In this document: positions 34,470 to 46,725 of the stretch, one piece after another
Numbering within the stretch: position 1 is the first letter of the stretch
How the letters are laid out: each line of letters starts with the position of its first letter
Source: Physcomitrium patens
Lineage: Eukaryota > Streptophyta > Bryopsida > Funariales > Funariaceae
Length of the DNA: 64,000 nucleotides
Reading direction: 5' to 3'
Assembly: GCF_000002425.4 (NCBI RefSeq)
Contig: NC_037270.1
Coordinates: 4,489,915 to 4,553,914 of the forward strand
Program-made: the position numbers and the translations under genes
The notes under the pieces: generated by a model
What the model was told of the DNA's origin: nothing
Seen by the model: the letters and a program-made list of their open reading frames with translations, nothing else
Database searches by the model: none

Positions 34470-37400
34470 TTCATTAATGTCATATCCATGCTAATGTACC
34501 AAATATTTTAACCTATTTTGGCACTGCCTTGAATCAAAGACTTCTTCCATTTTAAATTCTTTATTATTGTCCACTTCTATAGGAGGTGGTGGCATTTGTC
34601 TCCTTCTTTGTGTATCTATTCTCTTGTTTGTCTCAAGTAAAGACACATAGAACATAAGATAGATTTTCATAGACTCCGGTAGGTATAATCGATGAGCAAC
34701 TCGATTGATATGTTCACAAATAGAAAATAGTCCAAGCCTACGATAATCTAACTTATTACAATGATGAATAGTTTTAATATTATAAGAAAGTAATCATATC
34801 TTATCCTCTACATGGAATTGAGGTTGTTCATTGCAATAGATATCTGCATTGGCTTTTTGTCATTTTTGAGCTTTTTTTAATTGTGCCCTCATTCTTGCAT
34901 GTAGCTTTGACAATTGATTTGTCACATCTTCTCCCATAGGATTATCAACTTTTGAAAAGTCAAAAGTGTCAAATTCTAGATGATAACAGTAATTAACAAA
35001 GAAAGGTGTTTATTGAGTGAAAGAATGTACCAAATTATTGTAAGCAAATTCTACTAATGGCAAAAGAGTTGTCAAATCATCTTGTTGATAGTTGATGGTA
35101 CATCTCAAATACTACTCTAAAACTTGATTTATTCATTTTATTTGTCCATCATTTTGAGGGTGAAAAGCAAAAGATAGTTTTATATCCACCTTCAATATCT
35201 TGAAAAGGATTTTCAAAAATTTCAATAAAAACTGTGTTCTTTTGTCTGATATAATATCTCTTAGTAATCCATGATAGCGACAGATGTTGTTAAGCAAGAA
35301 TTTAACTATTCCTTCACCTCTGATAGATTTTACACATAGTACAAAATGTACCATTTTGGTGAAACAATCTACAATCACAAATAAAGAATCATATGAACTT
35401 GAAATTGGAAGATCCATGATAAAATCCATAGAGACAAAAGACCATGGTTGTTTTGATATAGGTAATAGTTAGAAGAGTCTATAAGATCAATGATAAAGAC
35501 TTTTTGATCTTAAACAAATATCACATATCTGTACAAATTCTTTAGCAATCTTCCACATTTGAGGCGACCAAAAATCTCAAGATATAATCTCCTATGTCTT
35601 ATTATCTCCAAAATGTCCTGTTAGAGGAAAATTGTGACGAGCTTCAAGAGCACCTAATTGAGCTTCTTCTTCTGGAACATATTAGCATCTTTTAAAATAG
35701 AGTAGATTTTCCTTAAACTCTAACTTCAAAGTATCTTGAGACTTAGAAGAATTATTTTTAATATCATAAACAAGAAGGTCTAAGGACATACTTGCTTGGA
35801 TATGCTTAAGAAAATTCAAATCAACAGATAATGTTGATTTCATTGCTTGGAGATGAAATTGTTTTGGCTTTAGTAAAATTGTCTTTTGTTGGTCAAAAGT
35901 TGCTTCTCCTTCTTTTGATGCAAGATAAGAATGTCTAGAAAGGGCATCAAACAAACCTTATTTTTTTCTTAGCCGATAAGTGATATTGAACTCAAATCTT
36001 GACAGAGACATGCTCTAACGAGCCTAGCGACAATTCAAAACACATTATTGACATGAAATACTTTAGATTCTTATGATCTACATATATAATGATTAGACTT
36101 GAAGCGCCTTCTAAATAATGATGTTATTCTTGAAAAGAATCCACGATTGCAAGAAGTTCTTTGTCATGGAACTTATAATTGATCTTGACTGCTGAAAATT
36201 TTCTTGAATGAAAAGCTACTAAATGAAGTTTGTCATTTGTTCCTATTTGTGACAAAATTGCACCTAAGACAAAGTCAGATGCATCTCTCTCCATAAAAAA
36301 TGCTTTAGCAAAGTCGAAACGATGCAAGTTTGGTTCAGAAATAAAAACTTTCTTCAAAGTTTCAAATGATGCTTCTGCTTCTTTATTCTATTCCAGCTTG
36401 TCTTCACAAGTTAATGATGTAAGTGGCACTATAACTTAAGAAAAGTTCTTGATGAAGATTTGATAATAATTAACAAATCTCAAAAAGTACTGTACATCTC
36501 TTATTGTTTTTGAAATCTTCCAATCTATGATTGTGTGAATTTTTTTAGGATCCATCATTAGACCATCGTTTGAAATGATGTATCTTAAGAAATCAACTTG
36601 AGTAGTATGGAATACACACTTTTCCATCTTGACGTACAATCCCGCATTTCTAATTTTTTGTAACACATGACAAACATGAACTTCATGTTCTTCTCCATTT
36701 TTAGAATAGATTAAAATATTGTCTAAATAATAAACAAAAAAATCATCTAGAAATTTGTAAAAAATATCATTTATAAGCTGTCGAAAAGAAGTTGATGCAT
36801 TCGTGAGTACAAAAGACATGACATTATATTCAAAATGTCCATACCTTGTTTGAAATGTAATTTTCCATTCATCTCCTTTTTTAATTGTACACTCCTTATA
36901 GATCTATTTTTGTATATATCTTAGCTTGATTTTATTGATCAAAAAGTCCAGATATCAAAGGGAGAGGATATCTATTCTTGATGGTAATCTTGTTGAATCA
37001 TCGATAATCTACACACATTCACAATGATCCATCTTTTTTCTTCACAAATAAAATAGAAGCTCCCTCAAGAGATTTTGAATGGCATATGAAATTCTTGGCT
37101 AAGTTCTCATCAATGTACTTCTTGAGTTTAGCTAACTCATTTTATTATAAACTATAGATTGGACCAAATAGGTACTCAATTCCTTCTATAAGATCAATTG
37201 AGCAATTATATGGATGATACTTTGGAAGAATATCTGCATTTTTTTTCTCAAAAATATCTTAAAAATCTTCATATTGACTTGGAATTTCACTTGAAATCTT
37301 TCCATCATTTAAAATGGGTGTGGTATAAATAACAAAAGACGGTCCTTCTTTTGCAACATGTAAAAAAACTTTTGTACCTATAAGTACAACTTTGGCTATA

Positions 37401-37490
37401 CTAAACTCATGGCTTTCTATTGGATTAGAAAAATTCTTAATGATATTTGAAAAAAAGTCAAGTTTATGAAAAATCCGATCTATCACAGGA
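34470..37490 (-). pseudogene. Gypsy pol: reverse transcriptase, RNase H, integrase, chromodomain (decayed)
   Basis: Reverse transcriptase: the block before the active site is readable (LPLISGLFDQ, AKIYTKIDL) and the catalytic box reads YYLDNILIYS at about 36720, with Asn for the second Asp. RNase H: SEPNLHRFDFAKAFFMERDA at 36345, HSRKFSAVKINYKFHDKELL at about 36200. Integrase: MDFIMDLPISSSYDSLFVIV from 35429, IISDKRTQF, and HPQNDGQIK where the catalytic Glu is Lys. The chromodomain reads EFKMEEVFDSRQCQNRLKYL near 34550. Protein is separated into pieces by many stops. Confidence 0.85.
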
Positions 37491-37499
37491 TTATACTTT

Positions 37500-38830
37500 T
37501 TTAACTACAATAAACCTAAAATGACTAGATTAAAAAGAGATCTAGTTATATTAAAATTTATGCAACTATTATGACTATTTATTACTACATTTATAGGAAG
37601 TGTTTCATGAATAACATCTCTAGAAGATAATGGACGACCGTTTATAATTTCTATGTGTACGGGTTTAGTTTTTCGTACTAACTATATATTATGACTTTTA
37701 ATAAATTCTTCATCTAAAAAATAAGCTAAGGCTCTCAAATCTATTAAGGCTTTGTGATTATTAGATCCTAAACGTATATCTATTATAAAACAAGGAGAAG
37801 GTTCTGAGGAGAGAATAAGACCTTTATTAAGAACTGTACAAGATTTCAGCCACATGATCTCTATTGTAGCTAGACAAATTCATTTTTCGACATGTTTTCA
37901 TCTTTGACAGTAATACTCCTCATTTTGTAGTTATATCATTTTTTAAAATAATATTGAGTTGTGTGCTTAGCTTCTCCACAATATAAATATAATCTTTCTT
38001 GATGATGATGAATTTTTTCTTATTTGGTAAGAGGTTTAAAACATATTGCATCAATTTGTATGTCTTCTACTTCCAAATGTTTAGATTGAAAAGTTGTTGG
38101 TGTTGTCATTAAATTCTACTAACATTGAGGTTTTCTTGTGTGATTCTCAGATCAAAAATCAAAAAGCCAATTATCATATTTCACAACAAAGTGAATTTCT
38201 TGACTCAATGTTTGAGGATCAAGTAAATTAAGCATCAATTTCTTTATTTCATATTGTAATTTGTACAAAAATTAGTTTATGAGTGATGTATCATCCTACT
38301 TGATATCTGTCGTTAATTGTCAAAATTGTGAAGTGTCTAATGTCATTCATTGATTGCCTTATCAGAAGATATAAATCTTGTTAGTTGCAACTCAAATTGC
38401 ATCATGTTTTCCATACATAGATCGAAACTCTATTAAGAATGCTTCCAAATTATCCAATATTGGATTATGTCATTCAAAAAATGATGAAAACAATGATAAA
38501 GCAAAACTTGAAAGTAATGTTCTAATAAACTTGACTTGAGATCCTTTAGTTGGATAACTTTGAGGTTGTAGTTCAATCACCAATTGTACTTGATTGATGA
38601 ATCCTTGAAACTTAGATCTTGTGCTATGAAACTTCTCAAGCAATCCAATTTTTGGTTCCTTGAAACTTGAACGATGTTCCATTGTAGGAACAATAGTATG
38701 GCTTAGTATAGATGTTGAAGCAATTCCAATCATCTCTATATTTTCATTGCCTAATATTCTTGTTGCTCCTTGTGGTGGTAGATTGAGTTGATGCATTGCA
38801 AGCATTAATTTTCTCATTTTTTCTTATATT
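37500..38830 (-). pseudogene. Gypsy gag and protease, decayed
   Basis: Gag is best seen at 38817-38470 (MRKLMLAMHQLNLPPQG ... STRSKFQGFINQVQLVIELQ). Further on the strand a damaged Cys-rich stretch near 37960 may be the zinc knuckle. The protease motif near 37740 reads ALIDLRALAYFLD, where family proteins have a DSGA-type active site, so the catalytic turn is lost. Confidence 0.65.
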
Positions 38831-39072
38831 TTAGCCATTGTATTCTTTATTTTAGCAAGCTTTGCTATGCTAGTACAATAAAAAGAAAGGTGTCTATTTT
38901 CACAAAATATAATATTTAAGAATCAAGAAAAAAAAATCTAGAAACAATATCAATTCAGAAGAGGATAATCCGCAACTTCTAATATACTTATGTCTTATTA
39001 AGAGAAAAGAAAAATCCACTCTTAATCAAGAAAGGACAAAGATCTGATATTATATGTGTACTCTTGTCTATT

Positions 39073-39616
39073 TGTCAAGGACACAAAGTAGAAGAAGATA
39101 CATAAACTCGTGGAATTTGTGTCAAAAAGAAAGTGACAAAATAGAAGAAAGTATGCATATTCAAGGAAGAATTGGAATGGCTATTACCAAAGACTAGAAA
39201 ACATAAGACTCTTAAAACTAAACTAAAAACAAGAATGGAGTTGACAAGAGTGAAGAAGGCCTCACTCTTGCCTCTATATATACTACTTAACTAAGAACTA
39301 TGTGGTGACATGCTATAGGACCTCAAATATGTGTCTAACTTGCAAGACACATGTCTTATTTACAAAGCAAGTTTCTTAAGTGTGTGCCATATGTCTAATT
39401 TGTACTTCAAGTGGTCAACATGTCGACATGTCACTTCTTTATTTTCTAAGTTTTCAACCTATCAATCACCTAAAGACATGTATAAAGGAAAAGCAACATC
39501 TATAAAGTTTCTAGAAAGCTTTCTACAAGATATTATCATATTTATCTACTTTGAGTTACTTCTACCTATTCTTATTATCTAGATAATTATTATGATAAAT
39601 ATGTATGTTTGTAACA
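39073..39616 (-). repeat. 5' LTR of the inserted gypsy element
   Basis: 544 bp, TGTCAAGGACAC to TTTGTAACA on the plus strand, followed by the CTATA duplication. The TATA-like run (TATATATAC, about 39284) and the adjacent inverted repeat GACAAGAGTGAAG...CTCACTCTTG (about 39242-39271) are kept in slightly decayed form. Confidence 0.92.
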
Positions 39617-39621
39617 CTATA

Positions 39622-40500
39622 TAACTTCTTGCAATATTTTAGAACAATTTAAAGTCAAATGAAAACAAAAGGATATAAAAAAAGATCAAAAAATGTTGAA
39701 ACCATTCTTAAATGAAAACAAAATCATCTTGATCTTTGAAGATGTGAAGAATCAAAGTCAAATTGAAGATATTATATTTATGGATGACCTATTTGCTAGC
39801 AATGATAGCACATTAATTGTAATAACTTGAGATTCAAAAATAATAAATTATTATGGTGATAAAATTTGTAATATAAATATTAAAGAACTCAATGAAGAAA
39901 CAAGTATGAAGTTGTTTATTATATATTCTTGTGACCAAGAAAATCTATCCAATGAACTTATTGAAGTTGACAAAAAAATTATAAGAGCTTTTAATGGCCT
40001 ACCATTGAATTTAAAAGTTATGAGAACATTTTTAAGAGTGAATAAGAGATTGAGATGTTGGAAGCAAGCTTTATACAAGTCAAAAATGGGAAGAGAGTTG
40101 GATGGAGATGAAAACAATAGTAACTATAAGATTTGAAAGATATTAAGAGTCAGCTTTGATAATTTGAAAGTTGAAGAAAAGAGTATGTTTTTGGACATAT
40201 GTTGTTTTTTTTGTAGTGATGTGTGTTTACAAGGCATGTCAAAAGAACGAGCATTGTAAATATAGACCAATAGTCAAAAAAACATATTTGAACAAGATGT
40301 AGAATTTATATTAGATATATTGATTAATCAATCATTGCTAAAAGTAGACAAAGATGGAATTATAAGAATACATGATCAACTACTAGATATGGATAGAAAT
40401 ATTATTGAAAAAGAGATGGAGTATAAATACACAAGAATATGGAAGTTAAATATAGATCCATTTCACAAATTAGCAAACAAGGTAATTTTACTTAACTATT
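39622..40500 (+). pseudogene. NB-ARC domain, second part
   Basis: Continues the frame broken at 33276. Motifs in order: Walker B-like ILIFEDVKN (about 39733), LIVIT-stop-DSK (about 39815) where plant proteins have T-x-R-D and the Arg is TGA, GLPLNLKVM (about 39995), the RNBS-D-type MFLDICCFF (about 40181), and IIRIHDQLLDM (about 40358), the MHD-type motif with Ile. This is a STAND ATPase switch domain of plant immune receptors; the damaged P-loop upstream and internal stops show it is not functional. Confidence 0.8.
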
Positions 40501-40740
40501 AATTAAATGGCATGCAAAAAACTATTGATAATAAAAAAGAATCATTATATAAAGATTAGATTTTTTATTTAGTTATATACATCATATAATATTTATTATA
40601 TTTTTGAGATGAATGTTGATGTAAAGATATAATATAATAAAAATTAATCTTGTATTATAATTAGATTTATATGTACATTAAGTATATTTTTAATGTAGAA
40701 ATTCTAATCTAATTTTGTATTTGATTATGTTGATTTATAG

Positions 40741-41810
40741 TTGGAGAGATTATTTTACAACAACACAAATAACAACAATATAAATGAAATAAGAAATACT
40801 TCTTTTTCATCACTTAGATTTTTAAGTTATAATATTGGTGTTTTTGCTCCCAAAATTATAATAAGGATACTAAGCATCTTCTTTATGTTAGCAAAGTATT
40901 TTCTTAGTTTGAAATTTTTTCTATTAGATATATCATGGGAATATAAATTAAAAGAAGAATTAATAGACAAAGCATTACAAATGCTACATGACAAAGATGT
41001 TTGGACAAAGTTTAAGAGTTTAAATGTCTTTCAATTGAGAAATTATTCTTTTTTAGAGAATTTTCTAAATTTATTCTTTAGAATTCCTACATTATTGAAA
41101 CTTGACTTAGAAAGATGTTCAAACTTAATTATGCTACCAAATGAATTGGAGTATATATTTTTTTTGAAGATACTTAATTTAAAAGATTGTAATAGATTAA
41201 GATTATTTCCAACATCAATAAAAAGTCTTCTTGCTTTAAAAAATCTTAACATTAGAAGGTATTCAAACTTGACATTATTTCCAAATGAATTGGGCAATCT
41301 TACATCTATGACTACCTTTGACATCAGCTAGTACTCGAGCTTAACATCATTGTGGAATGAATTAAGCAACCTCACATTTTTTACTATCTTTAATATAAGC
41401 TAGTATTTAAGCTTGAAATCATTGCCAAGTGAATTAGACAACCTCACATCTTTGACTCACTTTGATATAGAGGGGTGCTAAAGCTTGATATTATTACCAA
41501 ATAAATTTAGTAATGTCACATCTTTGTCTACCTTTAAATTAAATGGGTGCAAACAACTTAACATCATTGCCAAATGAATTAGGTAACTTCACATATTTGG
41601 CTATCTTTAATATAAGTCAATTTTTAAGCTTGACATCATTACCAAATGAATTAGATAACCTCACATCCTTGATTATTTTTAAATTGAAAAGATGCAAAAG
41701 CTTGACAATATTACCAAATGAATTGGACAACCTCAATTCATTTGATTTGTGGAATTTAAAGTCCATTAAATTATTTTCAACCAAATACTATAACCAATCA
41801 TGTAATTAAT
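40741..41810 (+). pseudogene. Leucine-rich repeat part of the PNL gene, decayed
   Basis: A 3' splice site (GATTTATAG ending 40740) opens an LRR exon. From about 41110 the repeats of 24 residues are regular: LIMLPNELEYIFFLKILNLK, then several with SLPNELxNLTSLTxFxI, the pattern typical of moss NBS-LRR proteins. A 196-codon frame is open to the TAG at 41329; a second block is open 41543-41809. Stops (TAG at 41329 and 41401, TAA at 41479) interrupt the rest. LRRs would sense ligand or restrain the switch in a living copy. Confidence 0.85.
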
Positions 41811-43140
41811 CATGATTGTATATTCTTTTGGTATGAAAGATTTTTAATACTTAATCTAAGTACTTGATTGTAATAATATATTATTTTTTAAAGAAAAATA
41901 AACAAAGATGTATGAAGAATTCATTGATTATAAAAAAATTATTTATAGAAGATGGTATCATTGGAATAAATTATAGAAAATAATTAATTTGGTTGCAAGT
42001 ATTGCAACTAAGACTAAAAAATAACAAAAATGACATAAATACAATGTAATTTAGTTGCTAGTATTTATATTTTAAATAATAATTAAAAATAAGGTAGAAG
42101 TTGATACATAGTAAAAATTTATATGTATATGTATTAGAAAATATTTGTATATGAAAATAATAATTTATTATGTATATTTTGATCAAAAAAATAACAAATA
42201 TAGTATAAGATAATTTTAGACTTATATAGTTATAAAAATCATTTATAAGGTTTTTGTTAAATAAACACTCTTATCTTTTGATTTTTGGAAAAATTTAAGA
42301 ATTTAAAAATAAAAAATATATATTTAAAAATATTAAAAATATTTATTTAATTTTTTATAGAATTAATTTAAAAAAAAATTGATGAATCTTTTATAATGAA
42401 TTTCAAAAAAAAATTATTATTAATAATACTTATATCATTTAAATAAGTAGAAATAAGTCAAATTATAAATATAGATTAGATAAACAAAATCTTCTTCAAG
42501 AAATATTAATGAAGTTTTTTAGATGTAGATTGGATTAATAAGTGTGTCATGTGAATGTAGAAGCTTTTCTAAAAAATTGATATTTCTAAAGAACTAGAAT
42601 AGCAGAGTTATATAACATTGGCATTTGACCATTCATCTTGTAGTCTTTTAGAGCCTTCTATATCGTCTTTTTGTGAACTAGTATACATAGAAGCAAGATT
42701 GAAGTCATTCTTGGACTCATCAATGCTATTCTTTTACTGCAATTTTGATTTAAGATTCTTTAGTTTTTTTGTATTTGGCTATAGTTATTTTAATACCTTT
42801 CTATTTTAAAGATTCACTTTATTTTATTCTTCTTATTAATATCTAATATTAAATGCAAATATTCATAGCACACAACTATACAATATTACAATCAATTTTT
42901 TTTTAAAAAATTATTTAGTAATATCAAATGTACAACATACAATGTACAATGTACAAAAAGAATCAACTGGTGAAATTTTTTACATTTCTCAACATTAGAA
43001 CTCATTTAACATATGCATTAAAAGAATAATTCTGCATTGCCCATTGCTAGAATTTGTTTGTAAAACTGTCAACCATCAAAGATAACTGCATTGTGTAAAC
43101 TTCCTTTCAAATATAAATTTTAGACACAATTAAAAACACA
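41811..43140. other. AT-rich sequence downstream of the broken resistance gene
   Basis: No domain is recognised in any frame. Composition stays AT-rich until about 43150. Confidence 0.5.
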
Positions 43141-43348
43141 CACACAGAAGAGGTTCCTCTTTTCAATTGAACCAGCCTATTGGGCACACAACCGCTTCAT
43201 CTTTGGCGCCCTGCATCATGATTTCTCATGGATTTGCAATGTTACTTGCTTTTGTCATCTAAAAGGTTTAGGGTACAGGGTTCTAGAGAAAACTTTCCAC
43301 CAACAGTATAGATAGGGATCCTAAGGAAGGCCTAATTTAACCACCAAT

Positions 43349-43969
43349 TCACTTGTAATTGGCAGAGAGAAGAGATCCTCTTCCGAGAGCAATGAAGGGA
43401 TTGTTTCTTTTACACCCTTCTGTTGTGGAGCTTAAATGCTTCGCAACACAGTTTATGCCTTGTTTTGGTCCAACAACATGCCTAGACCTAAATGACAACA
43501 TTCTTTCGAGAAAAGAAAAAAGAAAAAAGAAAAAAACCTTTTGAGAAACATAGTCCTTCATGGAAAAAATGCTGCATAGTTCACTCTCCTCCATGTCCAA
43601 AAGTGCACCGCGCCGCAGTGTGCTTGCTTGCGAAGCTTCAGTGAGATAGAAATCCAGCACTAAGGGTGGAGAATTGCATTTCGTTGCTTGAATGAAAACT
43701 ATGGTGTGTTCTTTTATGATCATCTCGCCATCTCCAGATTGTGGACCAGTCTCCGATCTGACCACACTACCATTCGTCGACATTACGCTGAGTCGCACAG
43801 CCTGCCACATGACTGGTGGGCCATTCTGCAGGGTGCCGATGCCTATAGAATTGGCGGTCCCATCAGTTCTCGGATTTAGTTGTGTGATGCGGCTTCGGAG
43901 AACCATGGACCTGTCGGAGGTAACACCGTCACTTGCATTTTCTTGCACTAGCAGCGGGTTTCCTGGCAT
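43349..43969 (-). CDS. Possible coding exon, unassigned
   Basis: A 206-codon frame from ATG at 43969. The first 115 codons (MPGNPLLVQENASDGVTSDR ... PPLVLDFYLTEASQ) have balanced composition and codon use; the last 90 include a poly-Phe stretch from a GAAAAA-type tract and look non-coding. A CAG/G site just before the second codon could be an acceptor, so this may be an internal exon of a minus-strand gene beginning right of 44000. No family recognised. Confidence 0.3.
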   Translation of the reverse strand: MPGNPLLVQENASDGVTSDRSMVLRSRITQLNPRTDGTANSIGIGTLQNGPPVMWQAVRLSVMSTNGSVVRSETGPQSGDGEMIIKEHTIVFIQATKCNSPPLVLDFYLTEASQASTLRRGALLDMEESELCSIFSMKDYVSQKVFFFFLFSFLERMLSFRSRHVVGPKQGINCVAKHLSSTTEGCKRNNPFIALGRGSLLSANYK

Positions 43970-45820
43970 GAGTGGTAAGTGGTGTGGTTTTCAATTTTAC
44001 AGAACCGTTAACCAGGTGGGTTAGGGTCAGGACTGGATGATTCTGGCTTCGCAAGGTTCACGTGGAGTTAAGGAACATTGCACTGATCTTGTCGGATTCG
44101 AAGACAAGGGCGTGTTCAGGATGCTGGTTTGCTCCAGCGTAAGATCTGGGTTTTTGGACTTTATCTTACTGGCCACTGTTTCTCTTATTGGTTGGGTGAA
44201 GCGCACAGCCATCGTAGTGTTTTACTCAATGAGCATATTCTCTTGGACCAATCTGGATTTCAGGGCTATATTTATCCTCTTGTCAGTACAAGAATATGTG
44301 ACACATGTAACGCGCTCCAAGTTCAGTGACCTTCAAGAAGTACAGATGCTGCTTGTGACTTTTAGTTTTTGAAGTTTAAACTGAGCCAATTAAGTTCACC
44401 TTTCTGGGATCTTTACACCTATTTTCAATGTGAAAAAAACCCGTTACGACAAAAACCTGTTACAATAATTATATAATATTCTCTTTAAAAATCAATATTT
44501 TAAATTCAACTCCATGACGCCTACGAAGTAATTATAACTAATGGTTAGACTTAACTTTCCGTCTTTGTGGCATGATCTCTGTTTTCCATCAGATCTTTAT
44601 TTACGAAGGCCCTAAAAGAAGATCTGACTATGAGATCTTCTTTTGGGGCCTCCCTGAGCATCAGAACTTTGGATAGGACGGCCCCAAAAGCAACCAGACT
44701 GTTATTCTCACGTTGCCTGTCTGTACCACATAACTGTCCTGAATCGAAGATTCAAACCCATGCAAGAGCGATTTTCTCTCTGATTGACATCATTCACCCG
44801 GTTGAGCGTTGATGTGAGATTTAAACAGGGACGGTAGTAATATATAATTTAAGCAAATGTCTTTTTGCACAAGCGTCAATCAGGGGTGTTCGTTACATGT
44901 GTGTCTTGGCATATGATTGATTGACTTAATCAGTGATGCAAAGCCTTTATGGTGAAGATTTTACCAAGTAGCCAATGAAAAATTTAGTAGCGAAAGTACA
45001 TCGCCTTGTGTATAGATCGTGATAGCATTCATGGTGACGACAGTTCATTTAGCAAAACAAGCCCACAGACTCCCCATCAGGCAACGCCTTCCGTAAGTGT
45101 TGTCTAGTGAATTGATGTGGTGTTGTGGTAATTAAGCAGTGAAGTTGACAGAGTCTGCACTCACTGGATACCACTTTGTCCCAATTGGAAACCTCTAACC
45201 ATGACCCATTGCTCACCAGCCTCTTCGCTCAAGCAGGGAAAATTCTCGAGATCTCTGTCTATCAACATGGCCAAACATTCCTCAACCAATAGCACATTGA
45301 GTGTTTACTATGATGGAGATCGAAGAGAAAGCTGCACAATGCTGGTGGAAATGTACAAGATGGAGATTCATGAGTACAACGCCGTGTAGAATTGATCTTT
45401 CCAGTATGTAATTAAGAGCTAAATAGCTGCATTGATGTTGAGCAGGACTTTGCCGACTCATACACGTGTTCGAAGTCTGAAAAAGTGGTCTGAGGTACAT
45501 ATATATGAAATGCAATGAGGAATTGCAATGAGGAATTGCAATAGGATGGTCTTCACTTTATTAAGAGCTTTGTTAAAACATACGTCAAACAAGTACGATG
45601 CATGTACTTTATATCCACGCTCTTGTTAGAGTGTTCTGGTCTTTGAAAAAAATGCAGCTAAAGTTTTATGACTGCTATAGTGGCGATCACTTAGTACCGA
45701 CATCCAGTTAGGTGGGAAGAATGTCCCCTAGTACTTTCCATGAACGCACTTGCCCTCTCTGTCATTCATATCAACACATTCAACCCACACGTTAGTTCTC
45801 GATTAAAGTAAACACAGAGG
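43970..45820. other. Intergenic, no recognised gene
   Basis: Moderate-GC sequence with short frames and one AT-rich patch at about 44430-44510. Nothing with a recognisable domain. Sequence left of 45824 is expected to include the 3' UTR of the minus-strand cysteine-rich gene. Confidence 0.45.
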
Positions 45821-45823
45821 AAA

Positions 45824-46725
45824 TTAAATAGGTAGATCACCCATAAAACTAACTGAATTGGGTTTTCTACAAGCACACTAGTAGAGCAAAATCATACATA
45901 TGACGACTGATTGAAAAACAAGAGAACGACCTAGAAGCATGAAGCATGGATAAAATCTCAACACAGAATGTAACAATTGTTGGCGTGGAATACCTGCAAA
46001 CGGGTTTGCCTCCATACTTCTTGTAGACTTTGCATTCATTGTCACATTCTCCACAGTTTTTGACATCTGAATACAGACACACCTCACAACCATCCTCGAT
46101 ATCCTTGTTGCAGTCAGCGTATCCGGGGTTGCACGTAATTTCGCACTTGCCTTTGTAGCACTTAGAGCTGGAGTTTGGATACTTCCCGCACCTGATCACG
46201 GCACATTTGTCCAAGTACACGCACTTGCCGTGTTCGCACGACGCGATTTCATAATATTTTGGTTTGCATTCTACACCACATTTGCCGCAATTCTCCACAG
46301 TCTCCAAGTCGGTCTCACAGCCATCGTAATATTTGCCGTTGCAGTCGCCGAATCCTTCATAGCAAGAACAAGAGCACTCTCCATACTTGCATGTGCTGTA
46401 TCCATTCGCAGGCCGAGGACAAATGACCCCAGCACAACTGCCACTACCACCGTTTGCAGTAGCCGAACCTGAGTTGAGGGACCAGAGATCATGTCAATAG
46501 TTTTCTCCACTAAAAAAATACCTCATACCACATTCCACAATGCCCGATTTCTGAAATAGCTCGCTGGGATTAGTTTTCGAACGCTTCGGTACACTCCAAG
46601 AATCGCATAGAGTAATGCAGCCAAATATTAATAGGGACACTGACTCACGAATTACCTATGAAGAGCACTGCTAGAGTAGCAGCTACTAAGAGCACCGCGG
46701 GTTGCCATTGCTGAAAGGGCCCCAT
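45824..46725 (-). CDS. Small secreted cysteine-rich protein with DGCE/NCGxC repeats
   Basis: Model on the minus strand: 46725-46656, 46468-45994, 45866-45824; 195 residues, both introns GT-AG. Exon 1 encodes a signal peptide (MGPFQQWQPAVLLVAATLAV, then LFIG) and its phase-1 end joins cleanly to exon 2. The mature part has 25 cysteines and two related units: CKYGECSCSCYEGFGDC, DGCE, ENCGKCGVEC (about residues 48-90) and CYKGKCEITCNPGYADC, DGCE, KNCGECDNEC (about 121-164). The NCGxCGxxC pattern is known in plant STIG1-type proteins and, with the DC-N-DGCE lead, in repeat proteins of myxobacteria. Likely an apoplastic disulfide-rich protein; function unknown. The last exon is short (14 codons); reading into intron 2 would instead add about 40 hydrophobic residues. 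Confidence 0.75.

Larger units (their letters stand above)
33277..39616 (-). mobile_element. Complete gypsy chromovirus (family A) inserted in the NB-ARC domain
   Basis: 6340 bp, bounded by 544-bp LTRs with TG...CA ends and a perfect CTATA duplication at 33272-33276 and 39617-39621. On the minus strand: a primer-binding site remnant near 39041-39052 (AATATCAGATC), gag near 38820-38000, protease near 37800, reverse transcriptase 37100-36430, RNase H 36360-36120, integrase 35650-34900, chromodomain near 34560-34470, and a polypurine tract GAATGGGGGATAA ending at 33821. The order protease-RT-RNase H-integrase-chromodomain identifies a Ty3/gypsy chromovirus. All domains contain stops or shifts and the LTRs have diverged, mainly by transitions: an old, dead copy. 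Confidence 0.93.

Noticed and set aside
45201..45389. Short plus-strand frame in an intergenic stretch
   Set aside because: No motif, no neighbours supporting a gene, ordinary chance length.
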